Below, in pieces: positions 52,572 through 63,289 of a stretch of 64,000 nucleotides of DNA. This stretch comes from Halomonas sp. (GTDB lineage: Bacteria; Pseudomonadota; Gammaproteobacteria; Pseudomonadales; Halomonadaceae). The notes beneath the pieces are model-generated. The model saw only the letters and a program-made list of their open reading frames with translations, had not been told where the DNA came from and made no database searches. The stretch covers positions 117,485 to 181,484 of the forward strand of contig NZ_JAGOBJ010000006.1 in assembly GCF_017983445.1 (NCBI RefSeq), written 5' to 3'. The first letter of the stretch is position 1; each line of letters opens with the position of its first letter. The position numbers and the translations under genes were made by a program.

Positions 52572-54179
52572 ATGAATCTCGATCCTCATTACTACCCCAC
52601 CGCGTCTCGGCGTATGGTGGCTTTTGGTAAACGCGGCATGGTAGCCACCTCCCAATCGCTGGCGGCTCAAGTGGGTGCAGATATATTGCGCCAAGGTGGC
52701 AATGCCATTGACGCCGCCATTGCCACGGCGGCCGCGCTTACCGTCGTTGAGCCTACCTCTAACGGTATTGGCAGCGATGCATTTGCCCTGGTATGGGTAA
52801 ACGATAAATTGCACGGTTTAAATGCCAGCGGCAGAGCCCCAATGGGGCTTAGCGTTGACGCTGTGCGTGAGCTTGGTCATGAAGAAATGCCCGCCCATGG
52901 ATTGATTCCGGTTACCGTGCCGGGCGCCCCGGCGGCCTGGGCCACGCTTTCCGAGCGCTTTGGCAAACTGCCTCTGGCCACGCTGCTGGCCCCTGCGATC
53001 ACGCTTGCCGAAGAGGGCTTTGCGGTTTCCCCGGTGGTGAGCCAGCTTTGGCAAAAAGCCTACGCCCGCTATAAACAGTACGATCGCCCGGAGTTTGCGC
53101 CCTGGTTTGAACACTTTGCTCCAGAAGGCCACGCTCCCGAGGCGGGTGATATCTGGCGTTCGCCGGATATGGCTAAAACGCTACGCGCCATTGCACAAAG
53201 CGGCGCCAAGGCGTTTTACCAAGGCGAGCTAGCCGACGCGATAGATGCCTTCTCGCGTGAGCATGGTGGCTTTTTACGCAAGGAAGATCTCGCGGCCTTC
53301 AGCTCCGAATGGGTCGACCCGATCAACGTCCGTTACCAGGGTCACGATATCTGGGAAATCCCACCCAACGGCAGCGGCTTGATCGCCTTGCAGGCGCTCG
53401 GCATTTTAGAAGCGCTTGGCGATGAGCCTCACGACCCGGTGGAAACGCTGCACCGGCGCATCGAAGCCACCAAGCTTGGCTATGTAGATGGCCTGCGTTA
53501 TATCACCGAGCATACCGATATGACACACAGCGTCGAACAGCTGCTCGCTCCGCGTTATCTGGAACAACGCGCCGCTCTTATTGGCGAACAAGCGATCGAT
53601 CCACTGCATGGCAACCCGTTGCTAGGTGGAACGGTTTACCTGGCAACCGCTGACGATGAAGGTAATATGGTGTCTTTCATCCAAAGCAACTTTGAAGGGT
53701 TTGGTTCGGGCATCGTGGTACCCGGTACGGGCATCAGCCTGCAAAACCGCGGCTGGTCTTTCTCGCTCGATGAACAACACGCCAACGTGCTGCGCCCTGG
53801 AAAGCGCACTTATCACACGATTATTCCCGGCTTTATTACCAAGGATAACCAAGCGGTTGGCCCCTTCGGCGTAATGGGTGGTTATATGCAGCCCCAAGGC
53901 CACGTACAGGTAGTCGCCAGTATGCTGGCAGATAAGCTCAATCCCCAAGCCGCGCTGGATCTACCCCGTTGGAAATGGGTGGCAGGCAAAACCGTTGAAG
54001 TAGAACCAGGCTTCCCCGACCATCTCGCCCAAGCGCTAGAGCGACGCGGCCATCGTATCGTCCGATGCACCGACGCCCTCACCTTTGGCCGCGGGCAGAT
54101 CATTCTACGCAACGCAGAAAATGGCGTGCTTCAAGGTGGGACCGAACCGCGCGCCGATGGCGCAGTATTGCCCGTTTAA
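52572..54179 (+). CDS. Gamma-glutamyltransferase family protein
   Basis: A 535-residue Ntn-hydrolase precursor. The large-subunit part begins RRMVAFGKRGMVATSQSLAA with GNAIDAAIATAAALTVVEP; the autocleavage/nucleophile Thr is at about residue 354 in GGTVYLATADDEGN, followed by GSGIVVPGTGISLQNRG and GVMGGYMQPQGH. No signal peptide is visible, which points to the cytoplasmic YwrD-like subgroup rather than periplasmic Ggt. Substrate unknown; glutathione or gamma-glutamyl amides are the family choices. ATG 52572 follows AAGGAAG. Monocistronic. Confidence 0.9.
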   Translation: MNLDPHYYPTASRRMVAFGKRGMVATSQSLAAQVGADILRQGGNAIDAAIATAAALTVVEPTSNGIGSDAFALVWVNDKLHGLNASGRAPMGLSVDAVRELGHEEMPAHGLIPVTVPGAPAAWATLSERFGKLPLATLLAPAITLAEEGFAVSPVVSQLWQKAYARYKQYDRPEFAPWFEHFAPEGHAPEAGDIWRSPDMAKTLRAIAQSGAKAFYQGELADAIDAFSREHGGFLRKEDLAAFSSEWVDPINVRYQGHDIWEIPPNGSGLIALQALGILEALGDEPHDPVETLHRRIEATKLGYVDGLRYITEHTDMTHSVEQLLAPRYLEQRAALIGEQAIDPLHGNPLLGGTVYLATADDEGNMVSFIQSNFEGFGSGIVVPGTGISLQNRGWSFSLDEQHANVLRPGKRTYHTIIPGFITKDNQAVGPFGVMGGYMQPQGHVQVVASMLADKLNPQAALDLPRWKWVAGKTVEVEPGFPDHLAQALERRGHRIVRCTDALTFGRGQIILRNAENGVLQGGTEPRADGAVLPV

Positions 54180-54202
54180 TTCAATTCAATCCAAACCAAA
54201 GC

Positions 54203-54712
54203 AGCCCGGCACGGGAGCAGCGCGAAGCGGTGCCAAGGTTGGGTGGCACGGCCGGGGCGGCTTGGCAGCCGCCATTCGCGGGTGTCGCATTTACTCGTAC
54301 CTCGCAAGATTTGTTACCACGCGCTACGATTCGCGCCCTTATCAAATGTGACACCGTTCAAATGTAGCGCGTGGTAAGCGCCAGCGCACCCGCGGGAGCA
54401 GCGCAAAGCGGTGCCAAGGTTGGATGGCCCGGCCCGGGCGGCTTGGCAGCCGCCATTCGCGGGTGCCGCATTTGCTCGTACCTCGCAAGACTTGTTACCC
54501 CGCGCTACGATTCGCGCCCTTATCAAATGTGGCACCGTTCAAATGTAGCGCGTGGTAAGCGCCAGCGCACCCGCAGCGGCGGCCCGGCGCGGGAACAGCG
54601 CGAAGCGGTGCCATATGGGTGGCACCGCCGGAGCGGCTTGGCAGCCGCCATCCGCGGGTGCCGCATTTGCTCGTGCCTCGCAAGATTTGTTACCCCGCGC
54701 TACATATGAGGA
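54203..54712 (-). repeat. Tandem palindromic repeat array 1 (3 units, inverted relative to arrays 2 and 3)
   Basis: About 2.8 units of ~180 bp. Recurring landmarks are GTAGCGCGTGGTAAGCGCC (as TGTAGCG..., 54364 and 54544), GGGAGCAGCGCGAAGCGGTGCC (in pieces at 54209, 54391, 54591) and TTGGCAGCCGCC. Relative to arrays 2 and 3 the unit is reversed: here GTGGTAAGCGCCAGCGCACCC is read on the plus strand, there its complement. Confidence 0.9.
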
Positions 54713-54820
54713 TTCCCCCAATAACCTGAGATAGCGTTAACCGCAGCGCGGTATCAGCCCGACTGCGGCAGGCGTCCTTAAGCGCTATACATCAATAATT
54801 CTGCATCAACACCCCAAAAA

Positions 54821-54849
54821 AACGTTTAATTACTGTTAGTTAGAAAATA
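54821..54849 (+). promoter_or_regulatory. Element shared with the rnk upstream region (gdhA copy)
   Basis: CGTTTAATTACTGTTAGTTA followed by GAAAATAC. The copy before rnk (56463-56490) differs at only a few positions. It lies about 170-200 bp before the gdhA ATG. It could be a common activator site or promoter, or a small dispersed repeat. Confidence 0.45.
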
Positions 54850-54893
54850 CTAATAAAATGAGCTTGAGCTAAAATTTTGCGACCTTAGTCTAA

Positions 54894-56372
<1,479 letters not shown>

Positions 56373-56412
56373 TCGCCTTCCTCTATTAGATCGCTTACAC
56401 TGACATTGGCGA

Positions 56413-56445
56413 ACAGTCCTCCCTTTTCGGGGAGGGCTGTTTTTA
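56413..56445 (+). terminator. Rho-independent terminator of gdhA
   Basis: Arms ACAGTCCTCCC (56413-56423) and GGGAGGGCTGT (56430-56440) with a short TTTTCG loop, followed by TTTTA. One G-T pair in an otherwise complementary 11-bp stem. Confidence 0.9.
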
Positions 56446-56462
56446 TTGATAGGTACAAAAAT

Positions 56463-56490
56463 CGTTTATTTACTGTTAAATAGAAGTACA
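56463..56490 (+). promoter_or_regulatory. Element shared with the gdhA upstream region (rnk copy)
   Basis: CGTTTATTTACTGTTAAATA followed by GAAGTAC, nearly identical to 54823-54849. It lies about 35-62 bp before the rnk ATG, a promoter-like distance. Confidence 0.45.
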
Positions 56491-56524
56491 CGATTGATTT
56501 TATTGCTTTCTAAGGAGAGTAACC

Positions 56525-56938
56525 ATGGGGCAGCGTCCTCCTATTATTATTAACCGTCTTGATGCAGAACGTTTGCAGCGCTTGATTGATAACGCAAGTG
56601 ATAAAGAGCTTGCCGTTGCCACGCTGCTTGAGGAAGAGTTAGCCCGTGGGGAAGTGATTGACCCTAGAGATATTCCTGACAATGTAGTCAGCATGAACAG
56701 CCAAATTCGCTTCACCGATTTAACCCGTGGGCGTCAAATGGTACGCACATTGGTTTATCCCCATGCGCTTAGTACGGTGGAAGATGGCATCTCGGTGATG
56801 GCTCCGATTGGCGCAGGCCTTATCGGCCTAAAAGTAGGCGATATTATCGACTGGCCGCTGCCTAACAATGCTGAAGCACGCCTGCGTATCGATGCCATTT
56901 TATGGCAGCCCGAACGCGAACAGCAGTTTCATCGTTAG
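56525..56938 (+). CDS. rnk: Nucleoside diphosphate kinase regulator Rnk
   Basis: A 137-residue GreA/GreB-related protein with a short N-terminal coiled coil (LDAERLQRLIDNASDKEL) and the C-terminal GreA-like domain (VRTLVYPHALSTVEDGISVMAPIGAGLIGL in adjoining blocks). Rnk binds RNA polymerase and in Pseudomonas and E. coli influences nucleoside diphosphate kinase and alginate or growth control. ATG 56525 follows AAGGAGAG. Monocistronic, preceded by a motif shared with gdhA. Confidence 0.93.
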   Translation: MGQRPPIIINRLDAERLQRLIDNASDKELAVATLLEEELARGEVIDPRDIPDNVVSMNSQIRFTDLTRGRQMVRTLVYPHALSTVEDGISVMAPIGAGLIGLKVGDIIDWPLPNNAEARLRIDAILWQPEREQQFHR

Positions 56939-57009
56939 TAACGTTCTGAACATTTTTCCTTGAAAGATTGCGGGCGCGCCCGAGCGCATTAAGCGCTAAA
57001 GCCTTATTG

Positions 57010-57050
57010 CGCGGCTTAAGCGTTAGCGCACCCGCGAGCTAATGCCGCCA
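57010..57050 (-). repeat. Diverged half-unit of the palindromic repeat upstream of the RAYT gene
   Basis: TTAAGCGTTAGCGCACCCGC matches TAAGCGCCAGCGCACCCGC of the arrays with few changes and is in array-1 orientation, i.e. inverted relative to array 2 on the other side of the RAYT gene. A local dyad with GCGCTAAAGCC at 56990-57003 precedes it. Confidence 0.55.
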
Positions 57051-57121
57051 CGATGAAATACATTTCCTAATCCATTAACCTTACTTCGAATATTGACTTT
57101 ATATTTTGAAGGAAGGCAACG

Positions 57122-57631
57122 ATGGCAACCTATCGGCGAGCATGCGTGCCCGGGGGCACCTATTTCTTTACTGTCGTGACTCATTCGCGCCAACCGTTGC
57201 TTGCCAATCAACTCAACATCAATGCCCTTGGGAGGGCTTTTCGCCGAGTACGCGAACAACGGCCTTTTGTAATGGAAGCATTTGTACTACTTCCCGACCA
57301 CCTTCACTGCCTCTGGACTCTGCCGGAAGGCGATACGGATTACTCCTCTCGCTGGAGAGATATCAAAAAATACGCATCGAAAGAATTTCAGCTTCCCAGT
57401 AAAAGCTCAGGAACTTGGCAACGCGGCTTCTGGGAGCACGTAATCCGTGATGAACACGATTGGCAGCGGCATATGGATTACATTCACTACAACCCAGTGA
57501 AACACGGCTGGGCCAAAGCACCGCGCGATTGGGAGTGGTCAAGTTTTCATCAATGCGTAGAGAAAGGATGGTACGACAGCGATTGGGGCGCACAAAATAT
57601 TCCCGACGTTGCCGAAATGAATTGGGAATAG
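57122..57631 (+). CDS. REP-associated tyrosine transposase (RAYT, Y1/HUH family)
   Basis: A 169-residue single-domain Y1 transposase: [17 protein letters not shown] at the start, the HUH pair His60/His62 in [23 protein letters not shown], and the nucleophile Tyr in [13 protein letters not shown] (Tyr120 or Tyr123). This is the RAYT group, single-copy relatives of IS200 that cut at GC-rich REP hairpins and are thought to spread them. It is flanked by inverted repeat material upstream (57010-57050) and a ~2.1-kb palindromic array that begins right at its stop. The frame is intact, so the enzyme may be active. Confidence 0.94.
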   Translation: MATYRRACVPGGTYFFTVVTHSRQPLLANQLNINALGRAFRRVREQRPFVMEAFVLLPDHLHCLWTLPEGDTDYSSRWRDIKKYASKEFQLPSKSSGTWQRGFWEHVIRDEHDWQRHMDYIHYNPVKHGWAKAPRDWEWSSFHQCVEKGWYDSDWGAQNIPDVAEMNWE

Positions 57632-59702
57632 CACTCGCTTTGCGCTGCTCCCGCGGGAGGCGGCGCTAGCTGCCTTTGCTTTGGCACCCAATTCTGGCAC
57701 CGCTTTGCGCTGCTCCCGCCCCGCCCAGGGTTTTGGCACCCAACCCCGGCACCGCTATGCGCGCTGCTCCCGCGGGTGCGCTGGCGCTTACCACGCGCTA
57801 CATGAGTATCGCGCCAAATTGGAATCTGGCAACCACCGTAGCGCGTGGTAACGAATGCGAGGAACGAGTATGAGGCACCCGCGAGAGGCGGCGCTAGCCG
57901 CCCGGGCCTCGGCACCTAACCCCGGCAGCGCTATGCGCGCTTCTCCCGCGGGTGCGCTGGCGCTTACCACGCGCTACATGAGTATCGCGACAAGTTAGAA
58001 ACCGTAGCGCGTGGTAACGAATGCGAGGAACGAGCATGAGGCACCCGCGAGAGGCGGCGCTAGCCGCCTGGGCCTCGGACACCAACCCCGGCACCGCTAT
58101 GCGCGCTGCTCTCGCGGGTGCGCTGGCGCTTACCACGCGCTACATGGGTATCGCGCCAAATTGGAATCTGCAATTAACCGTAGCGCGTGGTAACGCATGC
58201 GAGGCACGAGCATGAGGCACCCGCGGGTGGCGGCGCTAGCCGCCCGGGCTTCGGCCCCCAACCCCGGCACCGCTATGCGCGCTGCTCCCGCGGGTGCGCT
58301 GGCGCTTACCACGCGCTACATGAGTATCACGACAAGTTAGAACCCGGCAATCACCGTAGCGCGTGGTAACGAATACGAGGCACGAGTATAAGGCACCCGC
58401 GGGAGGCGGCGCCAGCCGCCCGGGCCTCGGCACCCAACCCCGGCACCGCTATGCGCTGCTCCCGCGGGTGCGCTGGCGCTTACCACGCGCTGCATGAGTA
58501 TCGCGCCAAGTTAGAACCCGGCAATCACCGTAGCGCGTGGTAACGAATGCGAGGCACGAGTATAAGGCACCCGCGGGAGGCGGCGCCAGCCGCCCGGGCC
58601 TCGGCACCCAACCCCGGCACCGCTATGCGCTGCTCCCGCGGGTGCGCTGGCGCTTACGCCGCGCTACATGAGTATCGCGACAAGTTAGAACCCGGCAATC
58701 ACCGTAGCGCGTGGTAACGAATGCGAGGCACGAGCATAAGGCACCCGCGGGAGGCGGCGCTAGCCGCCCGGGCCTCGGCACCCAACCCCGGCAGCGCTAT
58801 GCGCTGCTCCCGCGGGTGCGCTGGCGCTTACCACGCGCTACATGAGTATCGCGCCAAATTGGAATCTGGCAGTTAAACGTAGCGCGTGGTAACGAATGCG
58901 AGGAACGAGCATGAGGCACCCGCGGGAGGCGGCGCTAGCCGCCCGGGCCTCGGCACCCAACCCCGGCAGCGCTATGCGCTGCTCCCGCGGGTGCGCTGGC
59001 GCTTACCACGCGCTACATGAGTATCGCGCCAAGTTAGAACCCGGCAAAAAACGTAGCGCGTGGTAACGAATGCGAGGCACGAGCATAAGGCACCCGCGAG
59101 AGGCAGCGCTAGCCGCCCGGGCTTCGGCCCCCAACCCCGGCACCGCTATGCGCGCTGCTCCCGCGGGTGCGCTGGCGCTTACCACACGCTACATGGGTAT
59201 CGCGCCAAATTGGAATCTGGCAGTTAAACGTAGCGCGTGGTAACGAATGCGAGGAACGAGCATGAGGCACCCGCGGGAGGCGGCGTTAGCCGCCCGGGCC
59301 TCGGCACCCAGCCCCGGCACCGCTATGCGCGCTGCTCTCGCGGGTGCGCTGGCGCTTACCACGCGCTACATGAGTATCGCGCCAAGTTAGAACCCGGCAA
59401 AAAACGTAGCGCGTGGTAACGAATGCGAGGCACGAGCATAAGGCACCCGCGGGAGGCGGCGCTAGCCGCCCGGGCCTCGGCACCCAACCCCGGCAGCGCT
59501 ATGCGCGCTGCTCTCGCGGGTGCGCTGGCGCTTACCACACGCTACATGGGTATCGCGCCAAATTGGAATCTGCAATTAACCGTAGCGCGGGGTAACGAAT
59601 GCGAGGAACGAGCATTAGGCACCCGCAGCGGCGGCCCGGCGCGGGTGGCGGCGCTAGCCGCCTGGGCTTTGGCACCCAATTCTGGCACCGCTTTGCTCTA
59701 CG
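57632..59702 (+). repeat. Tandem palindromic repeat array 2 (about 11-12 units of 166-177 bp)
   Basis: CGCTTACCACGCGCTAC-type landmarks begin at 57785, 57961, 58127, 58303, 58477, 58651, 58825, 59000, 59176, 59353 and 59529, giving spacings of 176, 166, 176, 174, 174, 174, 175, 176, 177 and 176 bp, with partial units at both ends. Each unit has nested inverted repeats: GTAGCGCGTGGTAA pairs with TTACCACGCGCTAC, CACCCGCGGGAG pairs with CTCCCGCGGGTG, and GGCGGCGCTAGCCGCC is self-complementary. The array fills all the space between the RAYT stop and the cysQ stop. Confidence 0.95.
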
Positions 59703-59703
59703 C

Positions 59704-60465
59704 TTAAAACCCCCAAACAACAAAATCAGGATTGAGGATGTGGGCGGGAGTCGCGTAGTTTAAGGGCGTTCCATCTAAGGTCACTACTCTTCCACCCGCC
59801 TGTTCAATTACTGCTTGAGCGGCAGCGGTGTCCCATAGGCTGGTGGGGCCTAAACGTGGATACACATCGGCGCTGCCTTCAGCGATGATGCCGAATTTTA
59901 ACGAGCTTCCCATGGGCCGTGTCTCATGCGGGCCTAACTGCTGTAACCAGCGCTCCAGATGGGGATGCGCGTGGGAGCGGCTACCCATCACGCGCCAGCT
60001 CTTGCCTTCACTCGGCTTACCGGAAACACGAATAGGGTATTGCTGCCCATGTTCATCGATCTTGAACGCACCCACACTTGTGGCTGCGATATACGCCACG
60101 TTGAATACCGGCGCCAGCACTACGCCTAATACAGGCTTGCCGTGCTCAATCAGCGCGATGTTAACCGTGAACTCATCGTTGCGCTTAACAAACTCTTTCG
60201 TGCCATCCAGCGGATCGATTAGCCAGTAGCGCCCTTTTGCATCCGGCCCGGCAAAGTCTTCGCCCCCTTCTTCTGAAAGAATAGGGATCTTTTCTTGAAG
60301 GGCATTGAGGCCATCCAAAATAACCTGATTGGCCGCGTTATCAGCCGCCGTTACCGGGCTATGATCGGATTTAATTTCCACCTTAAAATCCTGGGCATAC
60401 ACTTTTAAAATAGAGCTGCCCGCTTCACGGGCAATGTCCAGCACCTGCGTTAGTAAACTCTCCAT
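59704..60465 (-). CDS. cysQ: 3'(2'),5'-bisphosphate nucleotidase CysQ
   Basis: Hydrolyses PAP to AMP during sulfate assimilation; Mg-dependent, Li-sensitive IMPase superfamily. The 253 residues show SDHSPVTAADNAAN, PILSEEGGE, WLIDPLDGTKEFVKRNDEF and the C-terminal GPTSLWDTAAAQAVIEQAGG. I chose ATG 60465 (MESLLTQVLDIAREAG) because AAGGG lies just upstream; the longer frame to 60543 runs through the galU terminator. Its 3' end abuts repeat array 2. Confidence 0.93.
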   Translation of the reverse strand: MESLLTQVLDIAREAGSSILKVYAQDFKVEIKSDHSPVTAADNAANQVILDGLNALQEKIPILSEEGGEDFAGPDAKGRYWLIDPLDGTKEFVKRNDEFTVNIALIEHGKPVLGVVLAPVFNVAYIAATSVGAFKIDEHGQQYPIRVSGKPSEGKSWRVMGSRSHAHPHLERWLQQLGPHETRPMGSSLKFGIIAEGSADVYPRLGPTSLWDTAAAQAVIEQAGGRVVTLDGTPLNYATPAHILNPDFVVWGF

Positions 60466-60501
60466 AACGGCCCTTGTAGAAAACTGTGGCTGAAAAAACG
60501 C

Positions 60502-60526
60502 AAAAAACCGCCCTGCAGGCGGTTTT
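60502..60526 (-). terminator. Rho-independent terminator of galU
   Basis: On the minus strand AAAACCGCC-TGCAG-GGCGGTTTTTT: a GC stem with A/T-rich flanks ending in T6, located 24 bp after the galU stop and before the cysQ start. Confidence 0.85.
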
Positions 60527-60549
60527 CTATCAAGCATAAGCATTCGATG

Positions 60550-61404
60550 TTACAGGTTATACCCTGCTTCACGCGCCAGGGTGTTATTCGCCTGCAGCCA
60601 GCCTTCAATATGGCCACAATCAAACGTACGGCCCTGCATACGGAATGCCTGAACCTTTTGGCCTTCCTGCATCAAGCGGTCAATCGCATCGGTCAACTGA
60701 ATTTCATTACCGGCACCGGGGGGCTGGTCGCGTAAAAGCTCCATAATCCGGTACGGTAGAATATAGCGACCAATCACGGACAAGCGCGAAGGTGCTTCTT
60801 CTGGCTTGGGCTTTTCTACCACACCGCGCATGTCCGCACTTTCGCCGGCACTGGGCTCATCGCAGTCAACAATGCCATAGCGATAGACTTCTTCCTGTGG
60901 CACTGCCTCCACCATGATTTGTGCGGCGTTGCTGGTATCCCAAAGTTCAACCATGCGGCCCAGGTCACAGGTATTGCTATTCGCCTGAGGCTTAACCAGA
61001 ACATCTGGCAGAATAACGGCAAACGGCTCATCTTTACTCAGCAAATGGGCGGCGCAGAAGACCGCATGGCCCAGGCCCTGAGCGTTTGGCTGACGCACGC
61101 TGGTAATCTTCAGCTCTGGCGGTGCAATGGCCGCCAGTGTTGCCAACAAGGCATCTTTACCTTTACTGGCCAGCGCGTCCTCAAGCTCTGCATGGGCATC
61201 AAAGTGATCTTCAATGGCCGATTTACCCGAACGAGTTACCAACACGATTTCATTAATACCGGCCGCCAACGCTTCCTCTACCACATGCTGAATTAGCGGA
61301 CGGTCAACAACGGGTACCATTTCCTTGGGGATTGCCTTACTAATCGGCAATAAACGCGTACCAAAACCGGCTACTGGAATAATCGCCTTGCGCACCTGGG
61401 TCAT
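60550..61404 (-). CDS. galU: UTP-glucose-1-phosphate uridylyltransferase
   Basis: Makes UDP-glucose for capsule, LPS and trehalose/exopolysaccharide routes. The 284-residue nucleotidyltransferase has AGFGTRLLPISKAIPKEMVP (nucleotide loop), VEEALAAGINEIVLVT, LGHAVFCAAHLL and GRYILPYRIMELL. It starts 24 bp after the pgi stop with a gap lacking a terminator, so pgi-galU probably form an operon ended by the hairpin at 60502-60526. Confidence 0.95.
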   Translation of the reverse strand: MTQVRKAIIPVAGFGTRLLPISKAIPKEMVPVVDRPLIQHVVEEALAAGINEIVLVTRSGKSAIEDHFDAHAELEDALASKGKDALLATLAAIAPPELKITSVRQPNAQGLGHAVFCAAHLLSKDEPFAVILPDVLVKPQANSNTCDLGRMVELWDTSNAAQIMVEAVPQEEVYRYGIVDCDEPSAGESADMRGVVEKPKPEEAPSRLSVIGRYILPYRIMELLRDQPPGAGNEIQLTDAIDRLMQEGQKVQAFRMQGRTFDCGHIEGWLQANNTLAREAGYNL

Positions 61405-61428
61405 TACTTATTTCCTTATTTCGTTACG

Positions 61429-63102
61429 TTACTGGCGCCACTCGTTAATTTTACTCAGCAGCTGTTCTGTACTGGGGTCTTTTACATTGTTATGGGCAAG
61501 CGTTTCGCCTGCAAGCATTTCGTATAAGCTGGTCGCTAATTGCTTGCCAAGCTCAACCCCTGGTTGATCAAAGGGGTTAAGGTTCCAAAGCACCGATTGC
61601 ACAAATACCTTGTGCTCATAAAGTGCCAACAGCGCGCCAATGCCCCATGCATTCAACTCTTTCAGCAAGAGTAGTGAATTAGGATGATTACCCCGATACC
61701 CTTGCGCCATATGGCCGCGTAGCGAAGCGGGAATGGCGTCATCGCCCAACGCAAAAAGCTGTGATTGAGCCAGGCAGTTGGCAAGCGTCAACTGCTCCTG
61801 GGCACATAACGAATTGCTGACATTATCGGTTGTCGCCACATCGCGCTTGGCAACGGCTACAAAATCAGCACTAACGGTATGCCCGCCCTGGTGCAGCAGT
61901 TGGTAAAACGCGTGCTGCGCATTAGGCCCCACATCACCCCATATAATCGGGCATGTAGCATGATTAACCGAGCGGCCATCCAAACCCACGCTTTTACCGT
62001 TGGACTCCATTTCGAGCTGCTGCAAGTACGCCGACAGGCTCTTCAATCGGCCATCATAAGGTAGCACCGCATGGGTCGGAATATTCAAAAACTGGCAGTT
62101 CCACGCACCGACCAGCGCCATCAAGGCGGGTAAATTTTCCTCAAGCGGTGCGTCTAAAAAGTGCTGGTCCATGGCGTGGGCACCGGCTAGCAGCGCATTA
62201 AATGTCTCCATGCCCAGCTGCATGGCCACACTGACCCCGATAGGCGACCAAATTGAGAAGCGACCGCCAATCCAATCTTTAAATATCAGTTGATGGGCTT
62301 CTGGAATACCAAAATCCGTCATCTTCTCCGGTTTGGACGACACACCCACCAACTGATAGCGGCAAACGGTGGGTACATCTACTTCCAACGCCTCACTGAG
62401 CCAGGCGAGTGCCGTACGCACATTGAACTGGGTATCGGCGGTAGTAAACGATTTTGAAGCTAACACCAAAAGCGTAGTGGCGGGATTCAGGCGCTCCATT
62501 AAAGGTAATAATTGGGCACCGTCCATCGTTGATACGTAATGAATGCTTATTTTTTCATGGCTGGGGCAGTCAGCTAGAGCCTCACTGATCAATTTTGGCC
62601 CTAAATCTGAGCCACCCACGCCAATATGCACCACATCGGTGATGGTCTGGCCGGTTGCACCAAACCACTGGCCTTCGTGTACGCGCGCCACCATTTCAGC
62701 CAAACGAGACTGTTGTTGCTGACAGAAGGCAGCCGCTGATTCCATACCGCTAGGCGGCTTTTTAGTACTTGGCCAACGCGCTGCCATATGCAGCGCAGCC
62801 CGACGCTCAGAAGTATTGACGTTCTTACCGGCAAACAAGGCCGTGCGTTTTGTTTCAATCCCGCAGCTACGCGCCCAGTCACTTAAAAGCCTAAGCGTTT
62901 GAGGGGTAATGCGTTGTTTGCTGAAATCAACATGAAGCGTGCCAAAGGTAAACGCCAAAGCGCCTGCGCGCTGCTGGGCGAAAGACGTATCGCCCCCGAG
63001 AAGATCGCTTAAGGATTGCGCCTGTAACTGCTCAGCATGAGCACTGAGTGCCGTTACAGGAGTATAGGCACGCGGGGAACGTGAAAGCTTTGATACATTC
63101 AT
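61429..63102 (-). CDS. pgi: Glucose-6-phosphate isomerase
   Basis: Interconverts glucose-6-P and fructose-6-P. The 557-residue protein has the SIS-domain blocks VHIGVGGSDLGPKLISEAL, LVLASKSFTTADTQFN and the PGI signatures IIWGDVGPNAQHAFYQLLHQGG and GALLALYEHKVFVQSVLWN. In IIWGDVG the catalytic Glu of the E. coli-type WGEPG motif is replaced by Asp; other gammaproteobacterial PGIs also vary at this position, so activity is still expected. First gene of pgi-galU; a 180-bp leader separates it from repeat array 3. Confidence 0.94.
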   Translation of the reverse strand: MNVSKLSRSPRAYTPVTALSAHAEQLQAQSLSDLLGGDTSFAQQRAGALAFTFGTLHVDFSKQRITPQTLRLLSDWARSCGIETKRTALFAGKNVNTSERRAALHMAARWPSTKKPPSGMESAAAFCQQQQSRLAEMVARVHEGQWFGATGQTITDVVHIGVGGSDLGPKLISEALADCPSHEKISIHYVSTMDGAQLLPLMERLNPATTLLVLASKSFTTADTQFNVRTALAWLSEALEVDVPTVCRYQLVGVSSKPEKMTDFGIPEAHQLIFKDWIGGRFSIWSPIGVSVAMQLGMETFNALLAGAHAMDQHFLDAPLEENLPALMALVGAWNCQFLNIPTHAVLPYDGRLKSLSAYLQQLEMESNGKSVGLDGRSVNHATCPIIWGDVGPNAQHAFYQLLHQGGHTVSADFVAVAKRDVATTDNVSNSLCAQEQLTLANCLAQSQLFALGDDAIPASLRGHMAQGYRGNHPNSLLLLKELNAWGIGALLALYEHKVFVQSVLWNLNPFDQPGVELGKQLATSLYEMLAGETLAHNNVKDPSTEQLLSKINEWRQ

Positions 63103-63289
63103 GATTTCATCCTTGAAACATCGTTTCTATCTATTAACCCGCTTTTGATAACGCAAATACAAAGCCAGTTTAGGTTCTTTGCTTGCTAATCCATTAACTT
63201 ACAATAGGATAAATTATACCCCCTATACGATGCTAAATGTTAAAAGTGAGCGGGCATTACCAGTATTGCTCTGAGGTGCCAGCGTGGCC

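Noticed and set aside
57632-59702. CRISPR array
   Set aside because: The units are 166-177 bp with repeated, related spacers and long inverted arms; CRISPR repeats are 23-50 bp with unique spacers. No cas genes in the window.
57788-59723. Many 60-94-codon reading frames in the repeat arrays, such as those ending RSAW or CSAW
   Set aside because: They are the same repeat unit read in frame; near-identical frames occur on both strands, and none has a ribosome site or known family.
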